From positions 1 to 64,000 of the forward strand of contig JJOH01000092.1 of assembly GCA_000696115.1 (NCBI GenBank): DNA of 64,000 nucleotides, written 5' to 3'. A model generated the notes under the pieces. It did no database searches and was not told the origin of the DNA. It worked only from the letters and a program-made list of their open reading frames with translations. Shown one piece after another: positions 16,182 through 25,144 of this stretch (the stretch's first letter is position 1; each line of letters begins with the position of its first letter). Origin of the DNA: Streptomyces olindensis (GTDB lineage Bacteria > Actinomycetota > Actinomycetes > Streptomycetales > Streptomycetaceae). A program made the position numbers and the translations under genes.

Positions 16182-17150
16182 TTACTTGACAACAGGCCAG
16201 TGATGCACCCAAGCGAGCCGGTTCAGGCCCAGCTTCGGTGTGCCGTTGTCCTCTGCGTCGTAGTAGTGGTACGCCAGCCAGTCCTGGCCCCGGTCCCGGA
16301 AGACCGACTGGCCTCCCGTACCGATGTATCTTCCATGACCCTCCAGCAGCAGGTCACCGCCCCCCTCCAGGAGCGACTTGCCGGTTCTGTCCACGTACGG
16401 GCCCGTGACGCTCGTCGACCTGCCGACCTTGATCCTGTACGTGGAGTTCACGCCGGAGCAGCAGGCGTCGTAGGAGGCGAAGAGGTAGTAGTAGCGGCCG
16501 TGCCGGACGATGTACGGGCCCTCCACCGCGTACGGAGCGTCGGGGCGGGTGGCCAGGTGGTGGACGTCGGCGCCGGGGAGGGCCTTGCCGGTGACCGGGT
16601 TCAGCTCGATCATGCGGATGCCGGTCCAGTAGGAGCCGAAGGACATCCACAGCCGGCCTCGGTCCTCGATGATCGCCGGGTCGATGGCGTTCCAGGTGTC
16701 GGTGGTCTCGGAGCTGAAGACCTTGCCGTGGTCGGTCCAGGTGCCGGGCAGGCCGGTGCGGGAGGTGGCGACGCCGATCGCGGAGTGGTTGGTGCCCCAG
16801 GAGGAGACGGCGTAGTACAGCCAGTACCGGCCCGCCCGGTAGGAGATGTCCGGGGCCCACGGGTCGCCGGTGTCGTTGTACTCGAACCACCAGCTCGGGG
16901 GCGTGGCGAAGGCGTTACCCGCGTCGTCCCACCGCTTTGTGTCCTTCGACGTGCGGGCGCCGATGACGCCGCCCGTCGAATAGGCCACGTATCCGCCGGA
17001 CTTGAGGCGGATCACCGTGGGGTCGTGGATGATCTGCTGGCCGGTGATCGGCTGGGGGTCGGGGTAACCGGTGCTCGCCTGGGCTGTGTTGGGGAGGAGA
17101 GCGAGGAGGAGCGCCGCCCCCACGGCGGTGATCGCTCTGCGTACGCTCAC
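16182..17150 (-). CDS. Secreted arabinan endo-1,5-alpha-L-arabinosidase (GH43), second copy
   Basis: A 322-residue GH43 enzyme paralogous to the one at 1711-2706. Signal peptide to about residue 27 (ALLLALLPNTAQA). Catalytic acids appear in HDPTV, AIDPA and AVEGP, the general acid being in the VEGPY context. Shared blocks are WAPDISY, SYWTGIRMIELNP and YYYLFASYDACC. The GTG start overlaps the stop of the permease (GTGA, 17147-17150), so the exported hydrolase is co-translated with the uptake system that collects its products. Slight differences from the other copy in the active-site blocks (VEGP against VEAP) may reflect different chain-length preference; this is inference. Confidence 0.88.
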   Translation of the reverse strand: MSVRRAITAVGAALLLALLPNTAQASTGYPDPQPITGQQIIHDPTVIRLKSGGYVAYSTGGVIGARTSKDTKRWDDAGNAFATPPSWWFEYNDTGDPWAPDISYRAGRYWLYYAVSSWGTNHSAIGVATSRTGLPGTWTDHGKVFSSETTDTWNAIDPAIIEDRGRLWMSFGSYWTGIRMIELNPVTGKALPGADVHHLATRPDAPYAVEGPYIVRHGRYYYLFASYDACCSGVNSTYRIKVGRSTSVTGPYVDRTGKSLLEGGGDLLLEGHGRYIGTGGQSVFRDRGQDWLAYHYYDAEDNGTPKLGLNRLAWVHHWPVVK

Positions 17151-17995
17151 TGGCCCGCCAATCCCGTGTGGGCGACGCCCGCCACGATCTGCCGCTGGAA
17201 GAAGACGAACACGATGATCAGGGGCAGGCCCGCCATCAGGCCGCCGGCCATCAGCTGGGCCCACTGGATGCCGTAGGAGTTCATGACGGTCGCGATGCCG
17301 TTCGGCATGGTCATCAGGTCGGGGTTGTTGGTCACCATGTACGGCCACAGGAAGTTGTTCCACGAGGCGATGAAGGTGAAGATGCCGACCGCGGCCAGGG
17401 AGGGACGGGAGAGCGGGAGGACGATGGTGAAGAACACCCGCCAGCGTCCGGCGCCGTCGATGAACGCCGCCTCCTCCAGCTCGCGCGGGATGCCCTGGAA
17501 GAACTTGTAGAGGATGTAGACCATCGCGGCAGGCGCGCACTGCGGCAGGATCATGCCCCAGTAGGTGTCGACCATGCCCATCTGCTGCACGGTGGTGAAC
17601 AGCGGCACGCCGAGGACGGCGGGCGAGATCATCAGGCCCGCCATGACCAGGCCCATCAGAGCGCTCTTGCCGCGGAACTCGGTGCGGGCGAAGCCGTAGC
17701 CGGCGAGTGCGCTCACCAGCAGCACCACGGACGTCACGCAGACGGAGACGACCACGGAGTTGACGAACCAGTTGGTGATGTTGCCGGTCTCGAAGAGGGC
17801 TTTCCAGGCCTGGCCCGTCCAGTCCTCCGGGAGCCAGTGGGGCGGGACCTGCACCGCCTCGGTCTCCGACTTGAGGGAGGTGAACAGGGCCCAGGCGAAG
17901 GGGGCCAGGAAGGCGGCCGAGACGGCTGTGCCGAGGAGGGTCAAGACGATCTGGCTGGGGGTCCACGGCTTGCGCGGTTGTGCGGCCGTGCTCAT
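17147..17995 (-). CDS. Carbohydrate ABC transporter permease (MalG type)
   Basis: A 282-residue inner-membrane protein with six hydrophobic helices. The cytoplasmic loop that contacts the ATPase is visible as EEAAFIDGAGRW, followed by IVLPLSRP, the typical EAA motif of CUT1 permeases. It overlaps the preceding permease by ATGA (17992-17995) and the following GH43 gene by GTGA. No ATPase gene is present in the operon, as usual in Streptomyces, where the shared MsiK ATPase serves sugar importers. The substrate is probably arabino-oligosaccharide, judged from the two glycosidases in the operon. Confidence 0.9.
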   Translation of the reverse strand: MSTAAQPRKPWTPSQIVLTLLGTAVSAAFLAPFAWALFTSLKSETEAVQVPPHWLPEDWTGQAWKALFETGNITNWFVNSVVVSVCVTSVVLLVSALAGYGFARTEFRGKSALMGLVMAGLMISPAVLGVPLFTTVQQMGMVDTYWGMILPQCAPAAMVYILYKFFQGIPRELEEAAFIDGAGRWRVFFTIVLPLSRPSLAAVGIFTFIASWNNFLWPYMVTNNPDLMTMPNGIATVMNSYGIQWAQLMAGGLMAGLPLIIVFVFFQRQIVAGVAHTGLAGQ

Positions 17996-18930
17996 CGGGC
18001 GCTCTCCTCACGGTTGCGCAGCAGCCACATCCTCGCCAGGGCGACCGCCGCGATGATCACGAAGAAGATGACGGAGATCGCGGAGGCGTAGCCCACGCGG
18101 TAGCTGGTGAAGCCCTCTTCGAGGGTGTACTGGACGAAGGTGCGGGTCGATCCCTCGGGCCCGGGGAGGAAGTCCATCATCACGACGGCCTGGTCGAAGA
18201 CCTGGAGCGAGGCGAGGATCTGCAGGGCGATGACGAGGCCGGTGATGTTGCGCAGCATCGGCAGGGTGATGTGGACCATGCGGTGCCAGGCGTTCGCGCC
18301 GTCGAGCTTGGCGGCCTCGTAGAGGTGGCCGGGGATGCCCTGGAGCGCGGCGAGGTACAGCAGGAAGCTGAAGCCGACCGTCCACCAGAGCGTGCAGATG
18401 ACCACTGCGAGCATGGCGTAGGACTTGTCCGTCAGCCACGGCGTCTCGATGCCGAAGACGTAGTTGATCATTCCGGTGCCGGGGTTGAACAGCCACTGCC
18501 ACAGGTTGGCCGCGACGGTGGACGGCAGCAGGAACGGGGCGAAGAAGCACAGCCGCCACAGCCACTTCCCGCGCTCGATGTGGTGGGCGAGCATCGCGAG
18601 GAGGAAGGCGAGGACCGTGATGCAGGGCACGACCAGCAGCGTGAAGTACGCGCTGTGGCCGAGCGTGTCCCACACCAGGGGGTCCTGGAGGGCCTCGCGG
18701 TAGTTGTCGAGGCCGACGAAGCTCGCGCTGTCGCCGGAGATGTTGGCGTCCGTGAAGCTGAGCCAGACGCCGCGCAGCAGCGGCCAGATCACGAAGAGCG
18801 CGAACAGGACGAGGAACGGGGCGACGAACCAGCCGCCGTGCTGGAAGCCCTGCTTGCGGCGTGCGGTGACGCTGTCGGCGGCGGTCCCCGCGCGCACCGG
18901 TGCGATGACGGTCTGGGCGCTGGTGGTCAT
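17992..18930 (-). CDS. Carbohydrate ABC transporter permease (MalF type)
   Basis: A 312-residue membrane protein. After a polar N-terminus it has six membrane helices (the first contains FLVLFALFVIWPLLRG) and the EAA loop YEAAKLDGANAWHRM followed by ITLPMLRN. It forms the channel with the MalG-type partner. It overlaps the binding-protein stop by ATGA at 18927-18930 and the next permease likewise. The start is ATG 18930; the apparent upstream extension belongs to another frame of the binding-protein gene. CUT1 family, arabino-oligosaccharide uptake inferred from neighbours. Confidence 0.9.
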   Translation of the reverse strand: MTTSAQTVIAPVRAGTAADSVTARRKQGFQHGGWFVAPFLVLFALFVIWPLLRGVWLSFTDANISGDSASFVGLDNYREALQDPLVWDTLGHSAYFTLLVVPCITVLAFLLAMLAHHIERGKWLWRLCFFAPFLLPSTVAANLWQWLFNPGTGMINYVFGIETPWLTDKSYAMLAVVICTLWWTVGFSFLLYLAALQGIPGHLYEAAKLDGANAWHRMVHITLPMLRNITGLVIALQILASLQVFDQAVVMMDFLPGPEGSTRTFVQYTLEEGFTSYRVGYASAISVIFFVIIAAVALARMWLLRNREESAR

Positions 18931-20285
18931 GCGACCGCACCTCCCTGCGCGGCGGTCCTGCCGTCCATCGGGTTCTTCGTCGCGAGCAGCCTGGTGAGCT
19001 CGCTCTTCATCCGGCGGGCGGCGGTCTCCGGCCTGGCGGAGCCCATCGTGGAGGAGACGACGATGGGGCCGACGCGCTGGGCGAGGATGCCGGTGGATCC
19101 GGCGAACCACACCTTCGGCTCGGTGGCCTGGTGGTCCATGGCCGAGACGTACTCGTTCTGGGGGCTCATCTTCTTGTACGCGGCCGTGGACAGGACGGGC
19201 CGGTAGGCGGGGATGTGGCCGCCGAGCGCCCACTGCTGAGCGTGTCTGACGATGTAGGCGGCGAGTTGGTGGGCGCCCTCGTTGGCGGGGCCGCCGCGGT
19301 CTGACTGGTGGGGCAGGACGAAGGCGTGCGACTCGGCGTGGGTGGCGGGCCTGCCGAAGACGGGCGGCAGCGGGGTCGCGCCGTACTCGACCTTCGCGGT
19401 GTCGAAGACCGGCACCGACCAGTTGCCCTCCCAGACGAAGGGGGAGCCGTTGACGAACTGTTCGGCGCCGGCGGGGCCCGCGAAGGCCGGGTTGGCGTAC
19501 CCGTCGGTGATGTGCCGGCGCAGGAACTCCAGGACCTGGGTGGCCTTGCCGGTGTCGAAGGTGACATCGGTGTCGGCGTCGTTGAACCAGGTGCCGCCGA
19601 GCTGGGTGTAGAAGGCGACGAAGAACCACCACTGGAAGTTCTGGTCGCTGTTCCACAGGCCGATGGTCTGGAGTCCCTTCTTGGTGGCCTTCCTGGCCTC
19701 CTTGAGGACGTCGAACCACTCCTCGGTCGAGGTCACGGGCACGATCCGGCCGTCGTCACCGAGCAGCCCCGCCTTCTTCAGCACGTCCTTGCGGTAGAAG
19801 CAGAGCTGGACGTGGATGTCGAGGGGGACGGCGTAGAGCTTGCCGTCGATGACGCCGCGGTTCCACAGCTGGGGGTTGAAGTCCTGCTTTCGTACGCCGT
19901 ACTTGGCGAGCAGGTCGGTGTCCCAGGCGTCCAGGAGGCGGCCGGGCGAGAAGCCGGTGACCCGGCCCATGTGCATGACGCCGAGGTCGGGTGCGCGGTT
20001 GCCCGCGGCGGCCATGGCGAGCTTGGTGTAGAAGGGGCTGCCCCACTGGAGGGTGGAGTCCTTCACCGCGACGGCCGGATGGTCCTCACGGAAGGAGTTC
20101 AGCATCGCGATCATGTTGTAACCGTCGCCGCCGCTGAAGAGGTTCCAGTAGCGCACGCGGGTGTCGGCGTCGGTGGCGAGTGCGTCGGCGCCCGTGCCGA
20201 GCGCGGCGAAGCCGAAGCCGCTCGCGACGAAGAGCCCGCCGAGCCCGCCGAGAAGCTGCCTGCGATTCAGGTCAGGTCGTCCCAT
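18927..20285 (-). CDS. Sugar-binding protein of an arabino-oligosaccharide ABC importer
   Basis: A 452-residue extracytoplasmic solute-binding protein of the CUT1 class. The leader has a twin-arginine motif NRRQLLGGLGG rather than a lipobox, so export is probably by Tat and no acyl anchor Cys is seen in the leader. Typical blocks: RYWNLFSGGDGY, PDLGVMHMGR, GVIDGKLYAVPLDIH, NGSPFVWEGNW. First gene of the five-gene operon SBP, permease, permease, GH43, GH51, all overlapping or within 21 nt. ATG 20285 is preceded by AAGGGCAGGG. Its promoter is the 20301-20370 element that is shared with the other arabinanase operon. Confidence 0.88.
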   Translation of the reverse strand: MGRPDLNRRQLLGGLGGLFVASGFGFAALGTGADALATDADTRVRYWNLFSGGDGYNMIAMLNSFREDHPAVAVKDSTLQWGSPFYTKLAMAAAGNRAPDLGVMHMGRVTGFSPGRLLDAWDTDLLAKYGVRKQDFNPQLWNRGVIDGKLYAVPLDIHVQLCFYRKDVLKKAGLLGDDGRIVPVTSTEEWFDVLKEARKATKKGLQTIGLWNSDQNFQWWFFVAFYTQLGGTWFNDADTDVTFDTGKATQVLEFLRRHITDGYANPAFAGPAGAEQFVNGSPFVWEGNWSVPVFDTAKVEYGATPLPPVFGRPATHAESHAFVLPHQSDRGGPANEGAHQLAAYIVRHAQQWALGGHIPAYRPVLSTAAYKKMSPQNEYVSAMDHQATEPKVWFAGSTGILAQRVGPIVVSSTMGSARPETAARRMKSELTRLLATKNPMDGRTAAQGGAVA

Positions 20286-20300
20286 GCCCTGCCCTTACTG

Positions 20301-20370
20301 TTCGATATACCGAATAGCGCTCGTAACTTCGAACGGACCGTAAAGTCGAAGCGCTTGCGCGTCAATGGGT
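20301..20370 (-). promoter_or_regulatory. Promoter/operator of the ABC transporter operon, copy 2 of a shared element
   Basis: On the minus strand TTGACG (20365-20360) and TACGGT (20342-20337) have a 17-bp spacer that contains the palindrome AAGCGCTT. Directly downstream are TTCGAAGTTACGAGCG and the inverted repeat TTCGGTATATCGAA. The whole 70-bp block matches 2741-2810 at roughly 57 positions with no gaps. Two different dyads (AAGCGCTT inside the spacer, TTCG-N6-CGAA after the start point) suggest dual control, for example a LacI-type factor and a second regulator. Confidence 0.75.
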
Positions 20371-20517
20371 CGTGCACGAAGTTCGGGCAGGACTTTTGGG
20401 CGACTTCGGTCGTTCCCCGTTGAACTACGGACATCGGATCGCATGACGCGCACACTTTCGGGCGCGTAGTCTCGGACGCGCTGCCATGCCGTCGGCCGGC
20501 GGTGAGAAGGGGGAGCG

Positions 20518-21129
20518 ATGGACATCGCGGGCGCGCGGACGATGGCCGCCCGAGTCACCGCCGCGCTCAGGCGCTCGCGCCGTGGCTCCGCCATGCGCGC
20601 CCTGGCCGCCGAACTGGCCGCGGCGGTCCGGGCGAGACCCCAGCCCCCCACCGACGTACGGTCGTTGTGCCGGGCGCTGTGCGAGGAGATGAGCGCGCGG
20701 CGCGGTGGACGGCCCGTCGAGCTGCGTTTCGAGCGCTTCCCCGACGAGATAGAAGTGACCGGACTGTGGGTGGAGTTCCAGGACTTCGACCTCGTCATCG
20801 TCGAGGAACGGGCCGAGGCCGTGCAGCAGTTGGTCATCCTCGGGCACGAGCTGTGGCATCTGCACGCCGGGCACGGGCATCACCACGGGTTGGTCGCGGC
20901 GGCGGCCCACGCCTTCGCCGACCGGCCGGGGTGGGACGACGTCGCCCTGGCGGTGGCCGCCCGCAACGGCTCCCGGGAACGGGACGAGGCCGACGCCGAC
21001 GCCTTCGGCCATCGGCTGGCGGCAGGGTGCCGGGCGCTGCTGCCGGGCGGGCGCGGACCGGAGGTGCCCCTCGACCCCGTGCAGCGGTCGCTGTACTACC
21101 GGGGGCCGCGAGGAGGTGCGGCACCGTGA
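20518..21129 (+). CDS. ImmA/IrrE-like metallopeptidase ('toxin' family)
   Basis: A 203-residue protein with a zinc-peptidase helix LVILGHELWHLHAGH: His110, Glu111 and His114 form HExxH, and Glu158 in ERDEADADAFG is a good third ligand, as in ImmA/IrrE proteases that cleave repressors. The N-terminal helical part (CRALCEEMSARRGGRPVELR) matches a Streptomyces family often labelled toxin. It overlaps the MAB_1171c gene (GTGA). In many genomes an XRE regulator precedes this pair; none is present here. The ATG at 20518 follows GGGGGAGCG. The upstream 147 nt, beyond the shared element, show no convincing promoter. Confidence 0.75.
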   Translation: MDIAGARTMAARVTAALRRSRRGSAMRALAAELAAAVRARPQPPTDVRSLCRALCEEMSARRGGRPVELRFERFPDEIEVTGLWVEFQDFDLVIVEERAEAVQQLVILGHELWHLHAGHGHHHGLVAAAAHAFADRPGWDDVALAVAARNGSRERDEADADAFGHRLAAGCRALLPGGRGPEVPLDPVQRSLYYRGPRGGAAP

Positions 21130-22430
21130 GGACGGTGGTGGCACTGACCCCGGTCGAGTTCGTCAACCAGTTCTATCCGAACTTCTGGTGGATCCCCGCG
21201 GGGGTCCTGGCCGCCGCCCTGGCCATCAAGCTGCCGAGCATCATCCGGCTCTGGAAGGACCCGATGCTGCGCGCGGTCGGCGGGCTGCTGCTGCTCGCCT
21301 GCGCGGTCTTCGTCTTCGTGGCGCCGTCGACGATCGCACGGGTCAACCGGCTCACCGGGGTGGCCAACTTCTCCGGACCCTGGGTCTACTCGCTGCTCAC
21401 CGCGTTCTGCGCCTTCTGCCTGCTGCTGATCATCTCCTGGCGCAACGGCCCGTCCGACCGCTCGGACCGCACCCGGCGCGCGATGCGCGGGGTCGTGGCG
21501 GTCTATTCGGGTGTGATCGTCGCGATGTGGGTGCTGTTCGCTCTCGCGGACGTGCCGGTGGAGCGGCTGCGGGATCTCGACACGTACTACGCGAACACCC
21601 CCTACATGCGCGAACTGATCGTGCTCTACCTGCTCGCGCACACCGCGGCCGCACTGGTCACCAACGGGCTGATCTGGAACTGGGTGCGCACCGACGGACT
21701 CGACTCGCTGCTGCGCTGGGGACTGAAGTTCCTCGGCGTCGGCTACGCGGCGCAGTTGCTCTTCGACGCCGCCAAGATCAGTGCCGTGGTGGCCCGTTGG
21801 TCCGGGCGGGACGTGGACTGGCTGAGCACGGCCGTCGCCCCGCCGCTCGCCTGCCTGTCCGCCGTGCTCATCGCGATCGGCTTCATCCTCCCGCACGCCG
21901 GGCAGTACCTGCACGGCCGCTGGCACGTCCGGCTCGCCCACCACGAACTGCGGCCCCTGTACCTGCTGATGAAGACGGTCAACGGCAGAGGGGTTCCGTT
22001 CCTGCTGCGTGCGACGCCGGAACTGCGACTGGTCCGCCGGGAGACGTTCATCCGCGACGTGCTGCTGCCGCTCGCCCGGCACATCGACGACGACCGGCGC
22101 GAACGGTTCCACGCCGCCGCCCTGGCCCTCGGCCACCCGCCCGAAGTGGCGAAGGTGCTCGCCGCCACCGCCGCGATCCAGGACGCGGCCGACGCCGGGC
22201 CCCGGACACGGGAGGACGACGGCACCGGTGCCCACGACACCACGGAGCTGCTGCGCGAGATCGGCGCCCTGTCCCGGGCCCTGCGCCGCACGGAGGACCT
22301 CCGGGCGATCCGCGCCCTGGCGCGTGACCACACGGAGGAAGCACCGCACTCACCGGCCGACCACCTCCCCGGGGCCACCCGGCCGATTCCCGACGGGTCC
22401 CGCACGGGGAGCCGCGCGCACGGTGCGTGA
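21126..22430 (+). CDS. MAB_1171c-family multi-pass membrane protein
   Basis: A 434-residue protein. The first 260 residues carry about seven hydrophobic helices (WWIPAGVLAAALAIKLPSII, GGLLLLACAVFVFVAP, YSLLTAFCAFCLLLIISW and others); the remainder is a cytosolic, Arg/Ala-rich helical domain (HELRPLYLLMKTVNG, RETFIRDVLLPLARHIDDD). This architecture is the MAB_1171c 'putative transporter' family, almost always found next to an HExxH toxin-like protein, as here. The arrangement is more receptor- or anchor-like than a classical transporter; that is my inference. GTG at 21126 overlaps the previous stop. A low-complexity tail ends the protein. Confidence 0.75.
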   Translation: MRTVVALTPVEFVNQFYPNFWWIPAGVLAAALAIKLPSIIRLWKDPMLRAVGGLLLLACAVFVFVAPSTIARVNRLTGVANFSGPWVYSLLTAFCAFCLLLIISWRNGPSDRSDRTRRAMRGVVAVYSGVIVAMWVLFALADVPVERLRDLDTYYANTPYMRELIVLYLLAHTAAALVTNGLIWNWVRTDGLDSLLRWGLKFLGVGYAAQLLFDAAKISAVVARWSGRDVDWLSTAVAPPLACLSAVLIAIGFILPHAGQYLHGRWHVRLAHHELRPLYLLMKTVNGRGVPFLLRATPELRLVRRETFIRDVLLPLARHIDDDRRERFHAAALALGHPPEVAKVLAATAAIQDAADAGPRTREDDGTGAHDTTELLREIGALSRALRRTEDLRAIRALARDHTEEAPHSPADHLPGATRPIPDGSRTGSRAHGA

Positions 22431-22577
22431 AGGTACGGTGAGAGCCGTCCGGGACGAGGCCCGCATGGCTCGAAAACCGCTGTCGGTGGACGGTGTTGGG
22501 GGCCGCACGGCCGTGCCCGGACGACGGGGAATGCCCGCAGGGCGAAGGAGCCTTCATGGCTGAGTGCGAGGAGTCGC

Positions 22578-23978
22578 ATGTCGCGTAGAGCTGTCGTCAT
22601 CGGTGCGGGGCTGGCCGGCATGCTGGCCGCGGCGGCCCTGTCCGCCGTCGCGGACGAGGTGGTCGTGCTCGACCGCGACGATCTGCCCGAGGGGCCGGAG
22701 CACCGCAAGGGCCTGCCGCAGGGACGTCACGCGCACCTCCTCATGGCCGGCGGCCTGACCCCCATGGAGGAGCTGGTGCCGGGCGTCAGCATGCGCAAGC
22801 ACCTGCTCGCCGCCGGCGCGCACGAGATACCGCTCGGCTCGGGCATGGTCGCCCTCACGCCCGAGGGCTGGTTCCGGCGCTGGCGCCACCCCGGGCCGCG
22901 GATGCTGACCTGCACCCGGGCCCTGCTCGACTGGGCGGTGCGGGGGGCCGTGCTGGACAACACCGGGGTGGTGGTCCGCAAGGCGGGGGTGCTGGAGCTG
23001 ACCGGGTCGCGGCAGCGGGTGACCGGGGTCCGCCTCTCGACCGCCGCCGGGGAGGAGGAACTCGCCGCGGACTTCGTGGTGGACGCGAGCGGACGCGGCT
23101 CGCGGATCGTGACCTGGCTGGCGGGGCTGGGCGTCGACGACGTGCGCGAGAAGACGGTGGACGCCGGCCTGGTGAACGCCACCCGCCTCTACCGCACTCC
23201 CGAGGGGGCCGGGCGTTTCCCCCTGACCATCGTGCAGGCCGATCCGTATCAGGGACGGCCCGGCCGCAGCGGCATGGTGCTGCCGATCGAGGGCGACCGC
23301 TGGATGGTCAGCCTCGCCGGCACACGGGGCGGTGGCGAACCGCCGTCCGACCCGGACGCGTTCCTCCGGTACACCCTGGACCTGCCCGACCCCATCGTGG
23401 GCCGGCTGATCTCCGGCGCGGAACCGCTCACCGACGTCCATGTCAGCCGCAGCACCAGCAACCATCGCCGCTACCTGGAGAAGGTGCGCTCCTGGCCCGA
23501 GCGCCTCGTCGTCCTCGGTGACGCGCTGGCCACGTTCAACCCCGCCTACGGGCAGGGCATGTCGGTGGCCGCGCTGGGCGCCCGGGAGCTGGACCGCGAG
23601 CTGCGGCGGTCCGGCCTCGACGCGCCCGGGCTCGCCCGGCGCGTGCAAGGGCGGGCGGCCAGATCGGTGGAGGCCGCGTGGACGATGGCGGTGAGCCAGG
23701 ACGTCTGGTACCCGGGGACGCGCGGCGGCTCGCCCGGGGTCGCCGACCGTCTGGTCACCGCCTACACCCGCCGCATGATCCGCACGGCGACCGGCTCGTA
23801 CACGGCGGCGTCGGCGGTCTGGGACGTGATGAGCATGACGACGGGTCCGACACGGCTGCTGCGGCCCTCGACGGTCCTGGCGACACTGAGCGGGCCGCCG
23901 TTGCCGCCGGCGGCGGGGGCGCCGCTGACGGAGGACGAACGGACGATCCTGCGACGGCTGGACCGGACGGGGCGCTGA
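22578..23978 (+). CDS. FAD-dependent oxidoreductase/monooxygenase-like
   Basis: A 466-residue flavoprotein. The dinucleotide fold is at the start (VVIGAGLAGMLAAAAL), with an acidic end of strand two VVVLDRDDLP, the DG-type motif VDASGRGSRIV near 170-180, and the FAD ribityl-binding GDALATFNPAYGQGMS at about 315-330. These place it with p-hydroxybenzoate hydroxylase-like or geranylgeranyl-reductase-like enzymes. The substrate is unknown. RBS GAGGAG lies seven bases before ATG 22578. It follows the peptidase/MAB_1171c pair by 147 nt with the same orientation, an association I recall from other streptomycetes, so a common pathway is likely. Confidence 0.75.
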   Translation: MSRRAVVIGAGLAGMLAAAALSAVADEVVVLDRDDLPEGPEHRKGLPQGRHAHLLMAGGLTPMEELVPGVSMRKHLLAAGAHEIPLGSGMVALTPEGWFRRWRHPGPRMLTCTRALLDWAVRGAVLDNTGVVVRKAGVLELTGSRQRVTGVRLSTAAGEEELAADFVVDASGRGSRIVTWLAGLGVDDVREKTVDAGLVNATRLYRTPEGAGRFPLTIVQADPYQGRPGRSGMVLPIEGDRWMVSLAGTRGGGEPPSDPDAFLRYTLDLPDPIVGRLISGAEPLTDVHVSRSTSNHRRYLEKVRSWPERLVVLGDALATFNPAYGQGMSVAALGARELDRELRRSGLDAPGLARRVQGRAARSVEAAWTMAVSQDVWYPGTRGGSPGVADRLVTAYTRRMIRTATGSYTAASAVWDVMSMTTGPTRLLRPSTVLATLSGPPLPPAAGAPLTEDERTILRRLDRTGR

Positions 23979-24295
23979 CCCAGCGGGGCTCGGGCCGGTC
24001 CGGTACTTCGCCGGGGCGCTGAGCAGGGGCGCCCGGGGCCGGGCCGGCACCTCGCCGGGCGGGCCCGCCCGAGTGGCACGGCCCGGGCCGTCGACAGCCG
24101 GCGCGGCAGCCGCGCCGCACGGCCCGGGGCGTCGGCAGGCGGCTCGTCGGCAGGCGGCGCGGAAGTCGAACGGCACCAGCCGGATCATCGGCGGCCGGCG
24201 CGGCAGCGGCCCGTGTGGGTCCGTGCCCCGTCGGCGTACTCACCTGTCGGGCACCCCGGGGACCGGCCGCCGCCCGCTCATGTCCCCGTCCCCGG
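23979..24295. other. 317-nt very GC-rich convergent intergenic region
   Basis: Between two convergent genes. I see no gene. It holds several self-complementary blocks, including CGGCCCGGGCCG (about 24083-24094) and a short direct repeat of TCGGCAGGCGGC, which could act as terminators. No promoter or RNA gene is recognised. Confidence 0.5.
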
Positions 24296-25144
24296 TCAGC
24301 CGGCGAACGTCGGCTGTACCAGTCCCTTTCCGGCGTCCGGGACCACGAACAACGACCCCGCCAGCGCGGGCGGCTCGCTCAGGCCCGTACGCGCCGTCGT
24401 GACGTACAGATCACTCAGCCCGGCCCCACCGAACGCACACGCCGTGACCAGCGGCACAGGCAGCTCGATCACCCGGTCCAGGTGCCCCCGCGGGGTGTAC
24501 CTGCGCACCGCCGACCCCTGCCACAGGGCCACCCACACGCACCCCTCGGCATCCACGGTCAGCCCGTCGGGGAAGCCGGCGCCGTCCTCGATCTCGGCGA
24601 GGGTGCGCCGCCCGGAGATCCGCCCGTCCGCGTAGTCGAAGACGTCGACGCGCCGGGTCGGGGAGTCGATGAAGTACATGAGGCGCCCGTCGGGGCTCCA
24701 CCCCGTGCCGTTGCTGACGGCCACGTCGTCGAGCACGACGTCGACCGTGCCGTCACCGGTGACGCGGGACAGCGTGCCGCCCCCCGGTGCCTCGTCGTAC
24801 CGCATCGTGCCGGCCCACAGCGCGCCGTCGGGTGCGACGGCCGCGTCGTTGGCGCGGCGGCCGGGGACCGGCTCGTGGTGCAGCCAGCGGAAGCTGCCGT
24901 CCGGGTCGAGGAGACCCACCCCGTCGCGCAGGTTCAGGACGAGCCCGCCGCCGGCGCGCGGCTTCACGGCGCCGACGTGCTGTTCCGTGCGGCGGACGCT
25001 CCGGTGCCCGGTCGCCGGGTCGTAGGTGTGCACCCGGGAGCCGAGGATGTCGATCCACAGGAGCCGGCCGGCCGCCGCGTCCCAGGTCGGCCCCTCGCCG
25101 AGCTCGGCCTCGGCCCGTACCGCGACCTCGTACGGCGTCGTCAT
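24296..25144 (-). CDS. SMP-30/gluconolactonase-family sugar lactonase
   Basis: A 282-residue six-bladed propeller of the SMP-30/regucalcin family. Diagnostic pieces are AELGEGPTWDAAAGRLLWID (metal-binding Glu), RRANDAAVAPDGALWAGTM (Asn and Asp ligands), VSNGTGWSPDGRLMYFIDS and DGAGFPDGLTVDAEGCVWVA. It would open aldonolactones such as L-arabinono- or galactono-lactone with a divalent metal. The ATG overlaps the IclR stop (ATGA, 25141-25144), so regulator and enzyme are co-expressed and the lactonase is the probable target pathway of that regulator. No other catabolic gene of an oxidative pathway is within view. Confidence 0.82.
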   Translation of the reverse strand: MTTPYEVAVRAEAELGEGPTWDAAAGRLLWIDILGSRVHTYDPATGHRSVRRTEQHVGAVKPRAGGGLVLNLRDGVGLLDPDGSFRWLHHEPVPGRRANDAAVAPDGALWAGTMRYDEAPGGGTLSRVTGDGTVDVVLDDVAVSNGTGWSPDGRLMYFIDSPTRRVDVFDYADGRISGRRTLAEIEDGAGFPDGLTVDAEGCVWVALWQGSAVRRYTPRGHLDRVIELPVPLVTACAFGGAGLSDLYVTTARTGLSEPPALAGSLFVVPDAGKGLVQPTFAG

